Positions 7,844 through 15,797 of a DNA stretch of 64,000 nucleotides are shown here, in pieces. Under the pieces are notes generated by a model. The model was not told where the DNA came from. It searched no databases and was given only the letters and a program-made list of their open reading frames with translations. Numbering within the stretch: the first letter of the stretch is position 1; each line of letters begins with the position of its first letter. The position numbers and the translations under genes are program-made. This DNA is from Flavobacteriaceae bacterium (GTDB lineage: Bacteria; Bacteroidota; Bacteroidia; Flavobacteriales; Flavobacteriaceae). Where the stretch lies: assembly GCA_014075215.1 (NCBI GenBank), contig CP046177.1, forward strand, positions 3,410,501 through 3,474,500. The letters are read 5' to 3'.

Positions 7844-8839
7844 TTATGCAGCAAATTTAAAAGTATCTACATAGGGTGTTTGTCGTTTGACAACGGCAAA
7901 CACTCTTGCTATTAATTTGTTTCTAATAATGTTAACGGTACTCATTTTACTTTTGCCTTGTTTTATTCTTTTATGATAGTATAATTTCATTTCTGGGTTA
8001 TGTTGTATAGCAGAAATAGCGCACATATTAATAATTGCTTTCAATTTTTTATTAGCCAAATGAGAGACTTTTGTACGTCCTTTAATACTAGTTCCAGATT
8101 GGTAAGGAAAAGGAGCAACACCACCATAAGAGGCAAACTTTCTCCAGTTTTCAAATTTTGAAAAATTGTCAGTAAACACAATCATCATTATAGCAGTTTG
8201 CATTCCTATACCTTTAACACTAGTAACAAGTTTATAGGTTTCTTTTAACATTATATTTTGGTCAATAATAGCTTGCATTTGAGTATTAATCTTGTGTATT
8301 TGTTTGGTTAGTTCTGCAATCATTTTTTGTTGAACGTCAAAGATTATTTTATACTCTTTTGCTTTATAAATTCTTTTTTGTTCTTTCAAAGTAACTTTAA
8401 AACCAGCTCTTTGTTTGTTAAGTTTTGTCCTTAAAGATAAGATACTTTTTAGTTGTAATATACTTCTTTTAGGTAGCTTACTGGGTTTAAGTTCTTCTTT
8501 TAATCGATACCCATATAGAGCAATGCGTTTGGCATCAATTTGGTCATCCTTTCCACGAGCAATACCAATAGATCTTTTAATTTCTAAACCAGAAGCTATG
8601 AAAAAAGATAATTTTTGTTCAGTTAAAGACACAGATAATAAATGAGAGTACATTCCTGTATGTTCAAATACAAACATGGTTTCTTCTTTAGAGAAAGACG
8701 AATTTTTAAAACTCCACTTTAGCATTAATTTAAATCCAGATTTACTGTTCTCAAACTGTTGAACAATTTGTTTAGAATAGATACAAACATCAATTAATAA
8801 TTTACTGACATCGATTCCGATAATTTCATTTGTTTTCAT
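7844..8839 (-). CDS. IS110-family DEDD recombinase, copy 1
   Basis: 331 residues. The N-terminal RuvC-like DEDD domain (IGIDVSKLLIDV, FEHTGMYS, GKDDQIDAKR) is followed by a coiled-coil linker and the C-terminal Tnp2 domain with the Ser-containing motif APFPYQSGTSIKGRTKVS. Family length is typical. It differs from copies 2-4 by Ile for Leu (KSILSL) and Gly for Cys (SYGGVAPF). It is expected to excise and insert the element guided by a bridge RNA encoded upstream. Confidence 0.92.
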   Translation of the reverse strand: MKTNEIIGIDVSKLLIDVCIYSKQIVQQFENSKSGFKLMLKWSFKNSSFSKEETMFVFEHTGMYSHLLSVSLTEQKLSFFIASGLEIKRSIGIARGKDDQIDAKRIALYGYRLKEELKPSKLPKRSILQLKSILSLRTKLNKQRAGFKVTLKEQKRIYKAKEYKIIFDVQQKMIAELTKQIHKINTQMQAIIDQNIMLKETYKLVTSVKGIGMQTAIMMIVFTDNFSKFENWRKFASYGGVAPFPYQSGTSIKGRTKVSHLANKKLKAIINMCAISAIQHNPEMKLYYHKRIKQGKSKMSTVNIIRNKLIARVFAVVKRQTPYVDTFKFAA

Positions 8840-8864
8840 AATTTTGTAATTAGATATTAATAAT

Positions 8865-9004
8865 AGTTACTTAAACTAAGACCTTTAATAAGGGCAGAAA
8901 CTGAAATTCTATATGGTTCTAAGTAACTTTTAAAAAGAACGGAGACTAATACGGGGGATGGCTCTAAAAAGCTAGCTGGCCGCTAAAGTTCACTCCGTTC
9001 TTTT
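8865..9004 (-). ncRNA. candidate IS110 bridge RNA, copy 1
   Basis: Two hairpins lie between the element's left end and the recombinase start. The first has the 12-bp stem AAAAGAACGGAG/CTCCGTTCTTTT and a 48-nt loop containing CCATCCCCCGTATTAG. The second has the 9-bp stem AGTTACTTA/TAAGTAACT and a 46-nt loop containing CATATAGAAT and TTAAAGG, which resemble the two element ends. Position and two-loop layout fit the IS621-type bridge RNA. The RNA itself is inferred. Confidence 0.55.
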
Positions 9005-9126
9005 GTGTTTTTGGTTATCAACAAAATAAGAGTTATTAACAAAGAAAAAAAGAAGCAAAAAAAGAAATTTCATCATAACTATTATGTTTTTATTTTAAGT
9101 AATTATTTCTATTTGCTAATCTAAAG

Positions 9127-9466
9127 GCTCGTCCTAGTATGTCACGCAACCGCTACCGCTAGCATTTGCTAGTGGCGTTTGTGAGTAAAACAACGAAAAA
9201 AAGGAGTTTAAGAAATTAAGATATTTTTTTCGTTGTTTTTAGCAAATTACAGTTTACAAAAACGCTTGCAATACCTGTTCTAAAGCGGTTATTTTATTTT
9301 GGTTTTAAAACCTGCTCCGTTCACACCCCAAAATTTACCGAAAACAAAAAAGTTATTAACATTCCTTTTTTTCTTCTCTACCCCTTTATACGCCTATCTT
9401 TCTTCCGTTTTTTCTTTGTTTTTGTTTTCCGCCCCATTCCGCCCTCATTTCAGGGGTTTTTGTGGG
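9127..9466. other. gene-less segment with palindromes
   Basis: No gene is seen. There is an REP-like palindrome (CCGCTAGCATTTGCTAGTGG near 9154) and a hairpin with a 15-bp stem (AACAACGAAAAAAA.../...TTTTTTTCGTTGTT, about 9190-9240). The segment ends at the 36-bp repeat that bounds the central array. The same sequence occurs reversed at 10422-10761. Confidence 0.6.
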
Positions 9467-10421
9467 GGCGAAAAACACAGGAAAACGAAACCAAAAACAG
9501 CTCAAAACCAAAGCAAAAAAGAGAAGAAAAAGTACAAAAAAGAACAGAAACAAAACCCTAAATCTGAGAGCCGAAAAACGGCTAAAAAAGAGCAAAAAAC
9601 AGGCTTAAAATTGCTTTTAAAAATCAAATACTAAATTGACAAAAAAGTGAACAAATAAGAACCGCCTAAAACTTGTATTGAGTTTGCCAAAATATCAAAA
9701 ATAGTTTGTTTAAAAACTAAAAAAATGGGTTGAAAACCCAAAAAAAAAGCCCCACCGCCTTTGGCGGAAAAAAAGCCCAAAAAAATACTCCGATTTTCGG
9801 AGCATAAAAATCAATTTTGCTAATAAATTGACAAAAATCAGCTTATAAAATGGGTTGCAGAACCACAACCAACCAACACCGACAAAATGGCGTAATTGTT
9901 AATAACTCAAAGTCAAAAAACAGTCAATATTTAGAGAGAAATGAGAAGTAAAACGCCTAAAACCAAAAAATAATTCAGCCTTAAAATAAGAACAAAAATT
10001 TAGGTCATAAAATCTTAAATTAGGCGCAAGATTTGTCAAAATAATTGCGGAAAATCGCAAAAAAAACCTGTGTCGGCTCACTAAAAAAGTTCAAAAATTG
10101 CCCTGCAAAGCAGTGTAAAAGAAGAAGAAAAAACAAAAAAAATGTTTGTGGTTGATTACCACAAAAAGCCCCACCGCAAAGCGGTAAAAAAAGCCCAAAA
10201 AAACAGTTTGTCTTTGGCGTGATGAAGCCGAATAATCGGCTCAAAAAAATAACAAATAAATGACTGTTTCAGTCAAAAAAAAGCCCTTTTGCCTTACGGC
10301 AATAAAAAAATGAAATTTAAGATAAAAAACGTTTTAAAAGACCAAAAACGAAACGAAAAAAAGCCCAAGAAAAACCACCACCAAAAAAACCTAAAAACCC
10401 AAACGAAAAACACAAAAAAGC
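9467..10421. other. palindrome centre: A-rich mini-hairpin array
   Basis: No gene is seen. The left and right thirds are the reverse complement of 1537-2150, while about 9771-10140 is extra sequence absent from that copy. Mini-hairpins include CCGCCTTTGGCGG, CTCCGATTTTCGGAG, CTGCAAAGCAG, GTGGTTGATTACCAC, ACCGCAAAGCGGT, AGCCGAATAATCGGCT, GACTGTTTCAGTC and GCCTTACGGC, separated by AAAAAAGCCC-like linkers. Low-complexity frames in both strands are not credible proteins. Confidence 0.6.
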
Positions 10422-10883
10422 CCCACAAAAACCCCTGAAATGAGGACGGAATGGGGCGGAAAACAAAAACAAAGAAAAAACGGAAGAAAGATAGGCGTAT
10501 AAAGGGGTAGAGAAGAAAAAAAGGAATGTTAATAACTTTTTTGTTTTCGGTAAATTTTGGGGTGTGAACGGAGCAGGTTTTAAAACCAAAATAAAATAAC
10601 CGCTTTAGAACAGGTATTGCAAGCGTTTTTGTAAACTGTAATTTGCTAAAAACAACGAAAAAAATATCTTAATTTCTTAAACTCCTTTTTTTCGTTGTTT
10701 TACTCACAAACGCCACTAGCAAATGCTAGCGGTAGCGGTTGCGTGACATACTAGGACGAGCCTTTAGATTAGCAAATAGAAATAATTACTTAAAATAAAA
10801 ACATAATAGTTATGATGAAATTTCTTTTTTTGCTTCTTTTTTTCTTTGTTAATAACTCTTATTTTGTTGATAACCAAAAACAC

Positions 10884-11023
10884 AAAAGAACGGAGTGAAC
10901 TTTAGCGGCCAGCTAGCTTTTTAGAGCCATCCCCCGTATTAGTCTCCGTTCTTTTTAAAAGTTACTTAGAACCATATAGAATTTCAGTTTCTGCCCTTAT
11001 TAAAGGTCTTAGTTTAAGTAACT
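10884..11023 (+). ncRNA. candidate IS110 bridge RNA, copy 2
   Basis: Stem 1 is 10884-10895 with 10944-10955 and stem 2 is 10960-10968 with 11015-11023. The loops are identical to those of the other copies. The recombinase ATG follows 25 bp downstream. Confidence 0.55.
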
Positions 11024-11048
11024 ATTATTAATATCTAATTACAAAATT

Positions 11049-12044
11049 ATGAAAACAAATGAAATTATCGGAATCGATGTCAGTAAATTATTAATTGATG
11101 TTTGTATCTATTCTAAACAAATTGTTCAACAGTTTGAGAACAGTAAATCTGGATTTAAATTAATGCTAAAGTGGAGTTTTAAAAATTCGTCTTTCTCTAA
11201 AGAAGAAACCATGTTTGTATTTGAACATACAGGAATGTACTCTCATTTATTATCTGTGTCTTTAACTGAACAAAAATTATCTTTTTTCATAGCTTCTGGT
11301 TTAGAAATTAAAAGATCTATTGGTATTGCTCGTGGAAAGGATGACCAAATTGATGCCAAACGCATTGCTCTATATGGGTATCGATTAAAAGAAGAACTTA
11401 AACCCAGTAAGCTACCTAAAAGAAGTATATTACAACTAAAAAGTCTCTTATCTTTAAGGACAAAACTTAACAAACAAAGAGCTGGTTTTAAAGTTACTTT
11501 GAAAGAACAAAAAAGAATTTATAAAGCAAAAGAGTATAAAATAATCTTTGACGTTCAACAAAAAATGATTGCAGAACTAACCAAACAAATACACAAGATT
11601 AATACTCAAATGCAAGCTATTATTGACCAAAATATAATGTTAAAAGAAACCTATAAACTTGTTACTAGTGTTAAAGGTATAGGAATGCAAACTGCTATAA
11701 TGATGATTGTGTTTACTGACAATTTTTCAAAATTTGAAAACTGGAGAAAGTTTGCCTCTTATTGTGGTGTTGCTCCTTTTCCTTACCAATCTGGAACTAG
11801 TATTAAAGGACGTACAAAAGTCTCTCATTTGGCTAATAAAAAATTGAAAGCAATTATTAATATGTGCGCTATTTCTGCTATACAACATAACCCAGAAATG
11901 AAATTATACTATCATAAAAGAATAAAACAAGGCAAAAGTAAAATGAGTACCGTTAACATTATTAGAAACAAATTAATAGCAAGAGTGTTTGCCGTTGTCA
12001 AACGACAAACACCCTATGTAGATACTTTTAAATTTGCTGCATAA
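11049..12044 (+). CDS. IS110-family DEDD recombinase, copy 2
   Basis: 331 residues, identical in translation to copies 3 and 4 (KSLLSL, SYCGVAPF). All DEDD and Ser-motif elements are present, so it is probably active. It overlaps no other gene. Confidence 0.92.
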   Translation: MKTNEIIGIDVSKLLIDVCIYSKQIVQQFENSKSGFKLMLKWSFKNSSFSKEETMFVFEHTGMYSHLLSVSLTEQKLSFFIASGLEIKRSIGIARGKDDQIDAKRIALYGYRLKEELKPSKLPKRSILQLKSLLSLRTKLNKQRAGFKVTLKEQKRIYKAKEYKIIFDVQQKMIAELTKQIHKINTQMQAIIDQNIMLKETYKLVTSVKGIGMQTAIMMIVFTDNFSKFENWRKFASYCGVAPFPYQSGTSIKGRTKVSHLANKKLKAIINMCAISAIQHNPEMKLYYHKRIKQGKSKMSTVNIIRNKLIARVFAVVKRQTPYVDTFKFAA

Positions 12045-12093
12045 ATTAGTAAAAATAATATCTCAACTTTTACTTGTTTTTATCATAGAATAC

Positions 12094-12364
12094 AGGGGTA
12101 CGAACCAATCAAGAATTTAATGCTTGTGTAATTCCTATAGGGTGTAATTCTTAAAATACTTCAAATAAACTCATTTCCTAGATAACTATGGTTACGATTA
12201 TATAAAATTCACTTTATAGTCATGAAAGAACATAGAAATATCCACTATTAAATATTCCTATGTCTTTATAAATTTTCAACTTATGTCATTTCCTTAAAAC
12301 CCTTGTCATTATTGGAAAGTTCCAATGTTGGAACCTTTTTGTCGTGGTTTTAATAGTGTGTGCC
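12094..12364 (+). mobile_element. 3' remnant of a DDE-type insertion sequence, inverted copy
   Basis: Mirror of 7524-7794. It holds the last 18 codons of the transposase and the IS end ending GTGTGTGCC, directly after IS110 copy 2. Confidence 0.75.
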
Positions 12365-12442
12365 GCGTATTATTGATAGTATGCTAACTAAATCCAAGTT
12401 TAAAGATTTCTTCTCTAAAAATATGGCTTCACTTTAAAGCAT

Positions 12443-12469
12443 AAAAAAACCACCTCGTTATGAAGTGGT
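12443..12469 (-). terminator. intrinsic terminator after the U2 immunity gene
   Basis: Same hairpin and T-run as at 7419, in mirror orientation, ten bases after the immunity stop. Confidence 0.85.
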
Positions 12470-12478
12470 CTTTTCTTG

Positions 12479-12952
12479 TTAATCATTTGTGACTTCTATG
12501 ATTTCTAACCTTTGTGCTTGGTTGTTACTTACATCATATAAGAAGTGTAAACTTTCGTAACCTATCTTATTCTCATCACTTTTAGATATTATTTTTACAG
12601 CTATCTTATCTTTGACTTTAAAAGAAAAATCAGCTATAAAGCACGTTTCCCCCTTATCAGAAAGTTTGTTCAGAACATTGCTTTTTTCTGTTTTAAAGGT
12701 TTCTTCTTCGCTACACTCATTATCAATAAATGCTTTTATCTCCTCATTTTTAAAAAAAGAACCAAAACTACAGACAGAATATTTATACTTCGACACAAAT
12801 AGTCCTTTACATTTCTGTTTACTCTGATTTGTAAAATCCTCGTACTTTTTTGAGTTTTTTATATCATCAACTATTTTTCTATATACATCTGTGGCTTGAG
12901 CACTTGCACAAGATTGCAATAAAAATGTTGTTATTAAAATTAGATATTTCAT
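12479..12952 (-). CDS. lipoprotein immunity protein for the HELHH toxin (U2 copy)
   Basis: 157 residues, identical in translation to the protein at 6936-7409, with signal peptide and lipobox LLQSC. It follows the toxin gene without a gap. The two copies give this cell duplicate immunity to one toxin. Confidence 0.7.
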   Translation of the reverse strand: MKYLILITTFLLQSCASAQATDVYRKIVDDIKNSKKYEDFTNQSKQKCKGLFVSKYKYSVCSFGSFFKNEEIKAFIDNECSEEETFKTEKSNVLNKLSDKGETCFIADFSFKVKDKIAVKIISKSDENKIGYESLHFLYDVSNNQAQRLEIIEVTND

Positions 12953-13924
12953 TTAGTTACTTTTTTTTCTTTTAACAACTTGAGTTTTTGTACTTGCTCC
13001 TTTCTTTCTACCTTTTTCATTCAGTATTGAAAAACTAACTTTAGATAAAATTTTATCATATCTTTTCTTGTGTGTCTTCCTTGAGATTTCACTACTCATA
13101 TAATATTTTCTAATACCATATTGTGTACCTTCTCCAAGTATTTGATTTAAAGGGTTTGCATCTAATTGTTGTCTTATTACATTCATCTTCTCAACTACAG
13201 GACCTTTAGAAAACTCTTTATCAGTATCTCGTAAATCTCCTCCGACATCTGTATGATGTAATTCGTGCAAGAAAGTCATACCGTAGCCTAAAGTTTTAGA
13301 GTTTAATCCTTCTGATACATTTCCAATTTGAGTTTCTATTTGTGTTGGGTCTAATCTTATATCATTCCCAGCTGTAGCACTACCTAAATTATGACTAACT
13401 AAAGAAACATTAACAGTATCTTCGTGGTCAATAGCTCCAACTAAACTGCTTCTTGCTGCCGAACTTCCAAGTTGTTGACCACCACTTTCTTCTACTTCTG
13501 CTTTACCATTTTCGTCTTTACCATAATTTAAAAGTCCATCACTCTTATTTACTGATAAGCTTAAGCCTGTTTGTTGTGATAAATCAAGTAACAATTCTAC
13601 ACCTTTTTGAAAGTTTTCTTTATCTTTAAAAATATCCGAAAGGTCTATTTTCATTCCATCAGGGTCAACAAAATAGATTGGATTATTTTTCACATAATTA
13701 TATGGAGAGTTATCGTCATATAATTCAGCAAGAGGGTCAAGGTTCATCCATCTTCCTATCGCAGGGTCATAATTTCTTGCACCATAATCAAGCCAGTTTA
13801 AACCTAACTCTTCTTGTTTTTCTTTTCCGTTGTATGTATAATTCTGTGCTGGATTCGTTGATGTTACAATATTATTGTATCCTTTATGTTCAAGTCCAAA
13901 GGGATATAACTTTATGCGTTTTTT
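12953..13924 (-). CDS. orphan Rhs tip, HELHH toxin, second copy without leader (U2)
   Basis: The frame is open from a TAA at 13925-13927 and reads KKRIKLYPFGLEHKGYNN, then the same Rhs core and HELHH toxin as at 5877. No ATG, GTG or TTG is found at the head; the first internal ATG is at 13747 (MNLDPLAE). The start is therefore uncertain, or the tip is silent until joined to a carrier gene. Upstream sequence switches at a run of eight A (TTAAAAAAAACGC), the same junction as in U3, U4 and U6. Confidence 0.65.
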   Translation of the reverse strand, partial: KKRIKLYPFGLEHKGYNNIVTSTNPAQNYTYNGKEKQEELGLNWLDYGARNYDPAIGRWMNLDPLAELYDDNSPYNYVKNNPIYFVDPDGMKIDLSDIFKDKENFQKGVELLLDLSQQTGLSLSVNKSDGLLNYGKDENGKAEVEESGGQQLGSSAARSSLVGAIDHEDTVNVSLVSHNLGSATAGNDIRLDPTQIETQIGNVSEGLNSKTLGYGMTFLHELHHTDVGGDLRDTDKEFSKGPVVEKMNVIRQQLDANPLNQILGEGTQYGIRKYYMSSEISRKTHKKRYDKILSKVSFSILNEKGRKKGASTKTQVVKRKKSN

Positions 13925-13926
13925 TT

Positions 13927-14389
13927 AATAAAAGCCCATTTTTTATCGCTTATACCTGACAAAAACAGATTTTTTTAAGAACGTCCTCACTTCATGACCA
14001 TTGTAAATATATGATTTTATGATTAAATCCGCACTCCAAAAACCCAGTATTTTCGTTCCTCAAAACCCCTGTGTTTTTTCCGTTTCCTTTCCCTCGATAT
14101 TTGTACATAATTGGCATTATAATACAAATTCAGGAGTTTACTATTTGATCGGTTCTTCGCTTGTAAGTTATAATGTAAATTATGTAAAATACTCCAGGCT
14201 CATAGCTACCTGAGCGCACAGTGGAACTAAGATTGATGATAATAGCTTTGATTTTTAAGTAAAAAAGTCGTATTTTAGCTACGACGTCTTAGAGGACTAA
14301 AATCGTTTGCTAAGTAAGAAGTTATCTTTTAATTAGGTAGCTTCTTTTTTTATGCTCTTTGTGAAGACTAGCGCCCTTCGGTTGCTTCA
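13927..14389. other. folded gene-less segment upstream of toxin tip (U2)
   Basis: No gene is seen. The sequence is nearly identical to 46201-46663 (U6) and partly conserved in U3 and U4. Shared blocks include GGACGTTCTT (reverse strand, near the toxin), CCAGTATTTTCGTTCCTC and GGAACTAAGATTGATGAT. Hairpin H1 lies within it. Confidence 0.65.
14101..14189. repeat. attC-like hairpin H1 (U2)
   Basis: Left arm 14101-14122 (TTGTACATAATTGGCATTAT...) and right arm 14168-14189 pair over 22 positions with three mismatches, two of them adjacent in the middle (GG opposite TA on the complementary reading). The loop is 45 nt. The outer ACATAA and inner ATTATAA stems recur in the other units. A recombination site or structured RNA is inferred. 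Confidence 0.55.
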
Positions 14390-14535
14390 TTTTAATACTT
14401 GTCGATTTTTCCCCTGGCTTTTTTCCACCTCTAAAAAATCGCCAATTATTAAAACGGTTTACCTCCGTTTTAAAAAGATGAGGATTTATAGAAAGGGTTA
14501 TAGCAGGGAGATAAATCGTCAGCTTTTTAAAACCG
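14390..14535. repeat. paired hairpins H2 and H3 (U2)
   Basis: H2: 14390-14410 pairs with 14433-14454 around a 22-nt loop, mismatched at a C opposite T and a T opposite C. H3: 14465-14488 pairs with 14512-14535 with three mismatches. In U4 both stems have different sequences but keep the pairing and the mismatch near the middle, which is compensatory change. No coding capacity is credible here. Confidence 0.55.
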
Positions 14536-14689
14536 ACAAGCGATAGTGCGTTCAGCATCGGAACTACATCGTTTATGGTAAGTTCTTCTCTCTGTGATAT
14601 CTCAAGTGTTTTCCGTACTGATTTTAAAAACTGTAAACTCATTTTAGGATTGATTCCGGGTTGTAAATCTATTTTAGGATTTAGCTAAA

Positions 14690-15165
14690 AAAACGGTCAA
14701 CTCATTTCAGGATAATAGCCCACTATGTATTTCCCTTTTTTTGATTTAACCGTACTGTTTATAGAGGCCAACGCCGATTGAGTGTTCTGCGTTGTACGCA
14801 AAACCAGCGCAGCGAAAGCGCAGCGCCAAAGCCGACGTGGACACATTGTCTGCGAACGATTAAGTGAGCAGCGTGGACGCGCCACAAGCATTTTTTTTCT
14901 CCTTATTATAAAAATAATAAATCGATTAAAAAAAAATGCGCAGTAGGCTTTGGCACCAGCGGCTGCGCCAGATAAGCAGCGGTGGATTTTTGTAGGCGAC
15001 CCATAGGAGCCTAACAAAAATACAGAGGAGCTGCGAGTGAGCGGAGCAGAAGCAGGGAGGCAGCAGCTTTTTTTTGGACAAAAACGGCTGTAAGCCGATG
15101 TATTTTTTTTTGGCCAAAAAAAAGTGCTGCACAGAGGGGCGTAGCGAACACCTTATAACCCCCTG
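14690..15165. repeat. G+C-richer structured repeat, copy 1
   Basis: About 470 bp with base composition clearly unlike its surroundings. It contains complementary blocks (GCAGCGCCAAAGCC and GGCTTTGGCACC; CGGCTGTAAGCCG) and long T-runs. It is near-identical to about 48487-48955 in U6, where it again lies between the folded segment and the module genes. Open frames in it are not supported as proteins. A structured RNA or a palindromic repeat element is possible. Confidence 0.5.
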
Positions 15166-15172
15166 TTTAATA

Positions 15173-15700
15173 CTATTTTTTAAAGCCTATTTGCTTTCGT
15201 GGAATTGAATTCTCTTTCTTTTCTGTTAATTCATCTAAATAATCAAATACCAATTCTATATTCTTACTATGATTCGTTAACTTCTTTTTGATTTGTTCAA
15301 TATCAAGTTTTACACTTAAATTATCTGTTAATATGGTTCGTAACTTAGTAAAAACTCTAATGATTTTAATATTTACTATAATTGCTCTTTCGCTATTTAA
15401 AATGCATGATAACATTGTAACTCCTTGCTCAGTAAAACAAAATGGAGCATATCGTAATCCTTTCTTATCTTGATTAGAAGTAACAAATTGCGATCTCCAA
15501 ATTTCTAATTCTTGCTTTGTCATTTCAAACATAAAATCTTCTGGAAAACGTTTCTCATTTCTTCTTACAGCTTGTTTTAAAACTCTAGTTTCTACTCCGT
15601 AAAGTTCTGCTAAGTCTCTATCTAACATTACTTTTTGATTTCTAATAAAGTAAATCTTATTAGAAATTATTTCATCTGGAATAGTAATTTCGTTGCTCAT
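15173..15700 (-). CDS. ORF6N domain protein
   Basis: 175 residues. The N-terminal ORF6N domain has recognisable motifs: IYFIRNQKVMLDRDLAELYGV, then a conserved FPEDFMFEMT and a CFTEQGVTMLS segment. The tail is lysine-rich and helical. ORF6N proteins are common in phage and mobile elements and are thought to bind DNA. It sits between the G+C-rich repeat and tyrB of U2 and is absent from the other units, so it is probably cargo. It has its own spacing and is not in the recombinase operon. Confidence 0.8.
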   Translation of the reverse strand: MSNEITIPDEIISNKIYFIRNQKVMLDRDLAELYGVETRVLKQAVRRNEKRFPEDFMFEMTKQELEIWRSQFVTSNQDKKGLRYAPFCFTEQGVTMLSCILNSERAIIVNIKIIRVFTKLRTILTDNLSVKLDIEQIKKKLTNHSKNIELVFDYLDELTEKKENSIPRKQIGFKK

Positions 15701-15797
15701 TTTTTATACTTTAATTTGTGTAAAAATAGTTTTTTTAAATTGGAGATCACAAATTGTGACCTCCAATTTAAGGTGTTAATTTGGCTCCTTAATTTTT

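Larger units (their letters stand above)
7795..9126 (-). mobile_element. IS110-family element, copy 1
   Basis: 1332 bp. The ends GTATTCTATG... (recombinase 3' side) and ...CTAATCTAAAG (5' side) were defined by comparing four copies. It has no terminal inverted repeats and no target duplication, as usual for IS110. The flank on the recombinase 3' side ends in CCCCT. Confidence 0.9.
5987..9466. repeat. left arm of the large palindrome
   Basis: This arm matches 10422-13901 in reverse complement. Paired coordinates sum to 19888 throughout, so there are no net indels. The arm holds the U1 toxin tip from the FGLEHKGYNN core onward, its immunity gene, the DDE remnant, IS110 copy 1 and the gene-less 9127-9466. 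Single-base differences exist, for example Ile/Leu and Gly/Cys codons in the IS110 recombinase. Confidence 0.9.
10762..12093 (+). mobile_element. IS110-family element, copy 2
   Basis: Mirror image of copy 1 within the palindrome. Flanks are GACGAGC on the left and AGGGGTACGAACC on the right. Confidence 0.9.
10422..13901. repeat. right arm of the large palindrome
   Basis: Reverse complement of 5987-9466. It carries gene-less DNA, IS110 copy 2, the DDE remnant, the second immunity gene and the second HELHH toxin tip. Homology stops at 13901 inside the Rhs core, where the U2 copy switches from the TTG-started leader to the A8 junction described for 13924. Confidence 0.9.

Noticed and set aside
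8415..8645. 76-residue frames antisense to each IS110 recombinase
   Set aside because: Shadow frames with no start signals or family resemblance, repeated only because the IS is repeated.
9467..10421. CRISPR array
   Set aside because: Hairpins differ from one another and there is no constant repeat with regular spacers, and no cas genes.
5987..13901. Assembly fold-back artefact as full explanation of the palindrome
   Set aside because: Arms carry several single-base differences and end at different flanking sequences; an artefact is not excluded but is less likely.
14322..14642. A 106-residue frame starting MSLQFLKSVRKTLEIS, repeated at 48159-48437
   Set aside because: It lies across hairpins H2/H3; the equivalent U4 segment keeps the folds but not the frame, so folding rather than coding seems conserved.
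14697..15132. Frames in the G+C-rich repeat (also 48480-48995)
   Set aside because: Frames change between the two copies through indels and the translations are compositionally odd; treated as non-coding.
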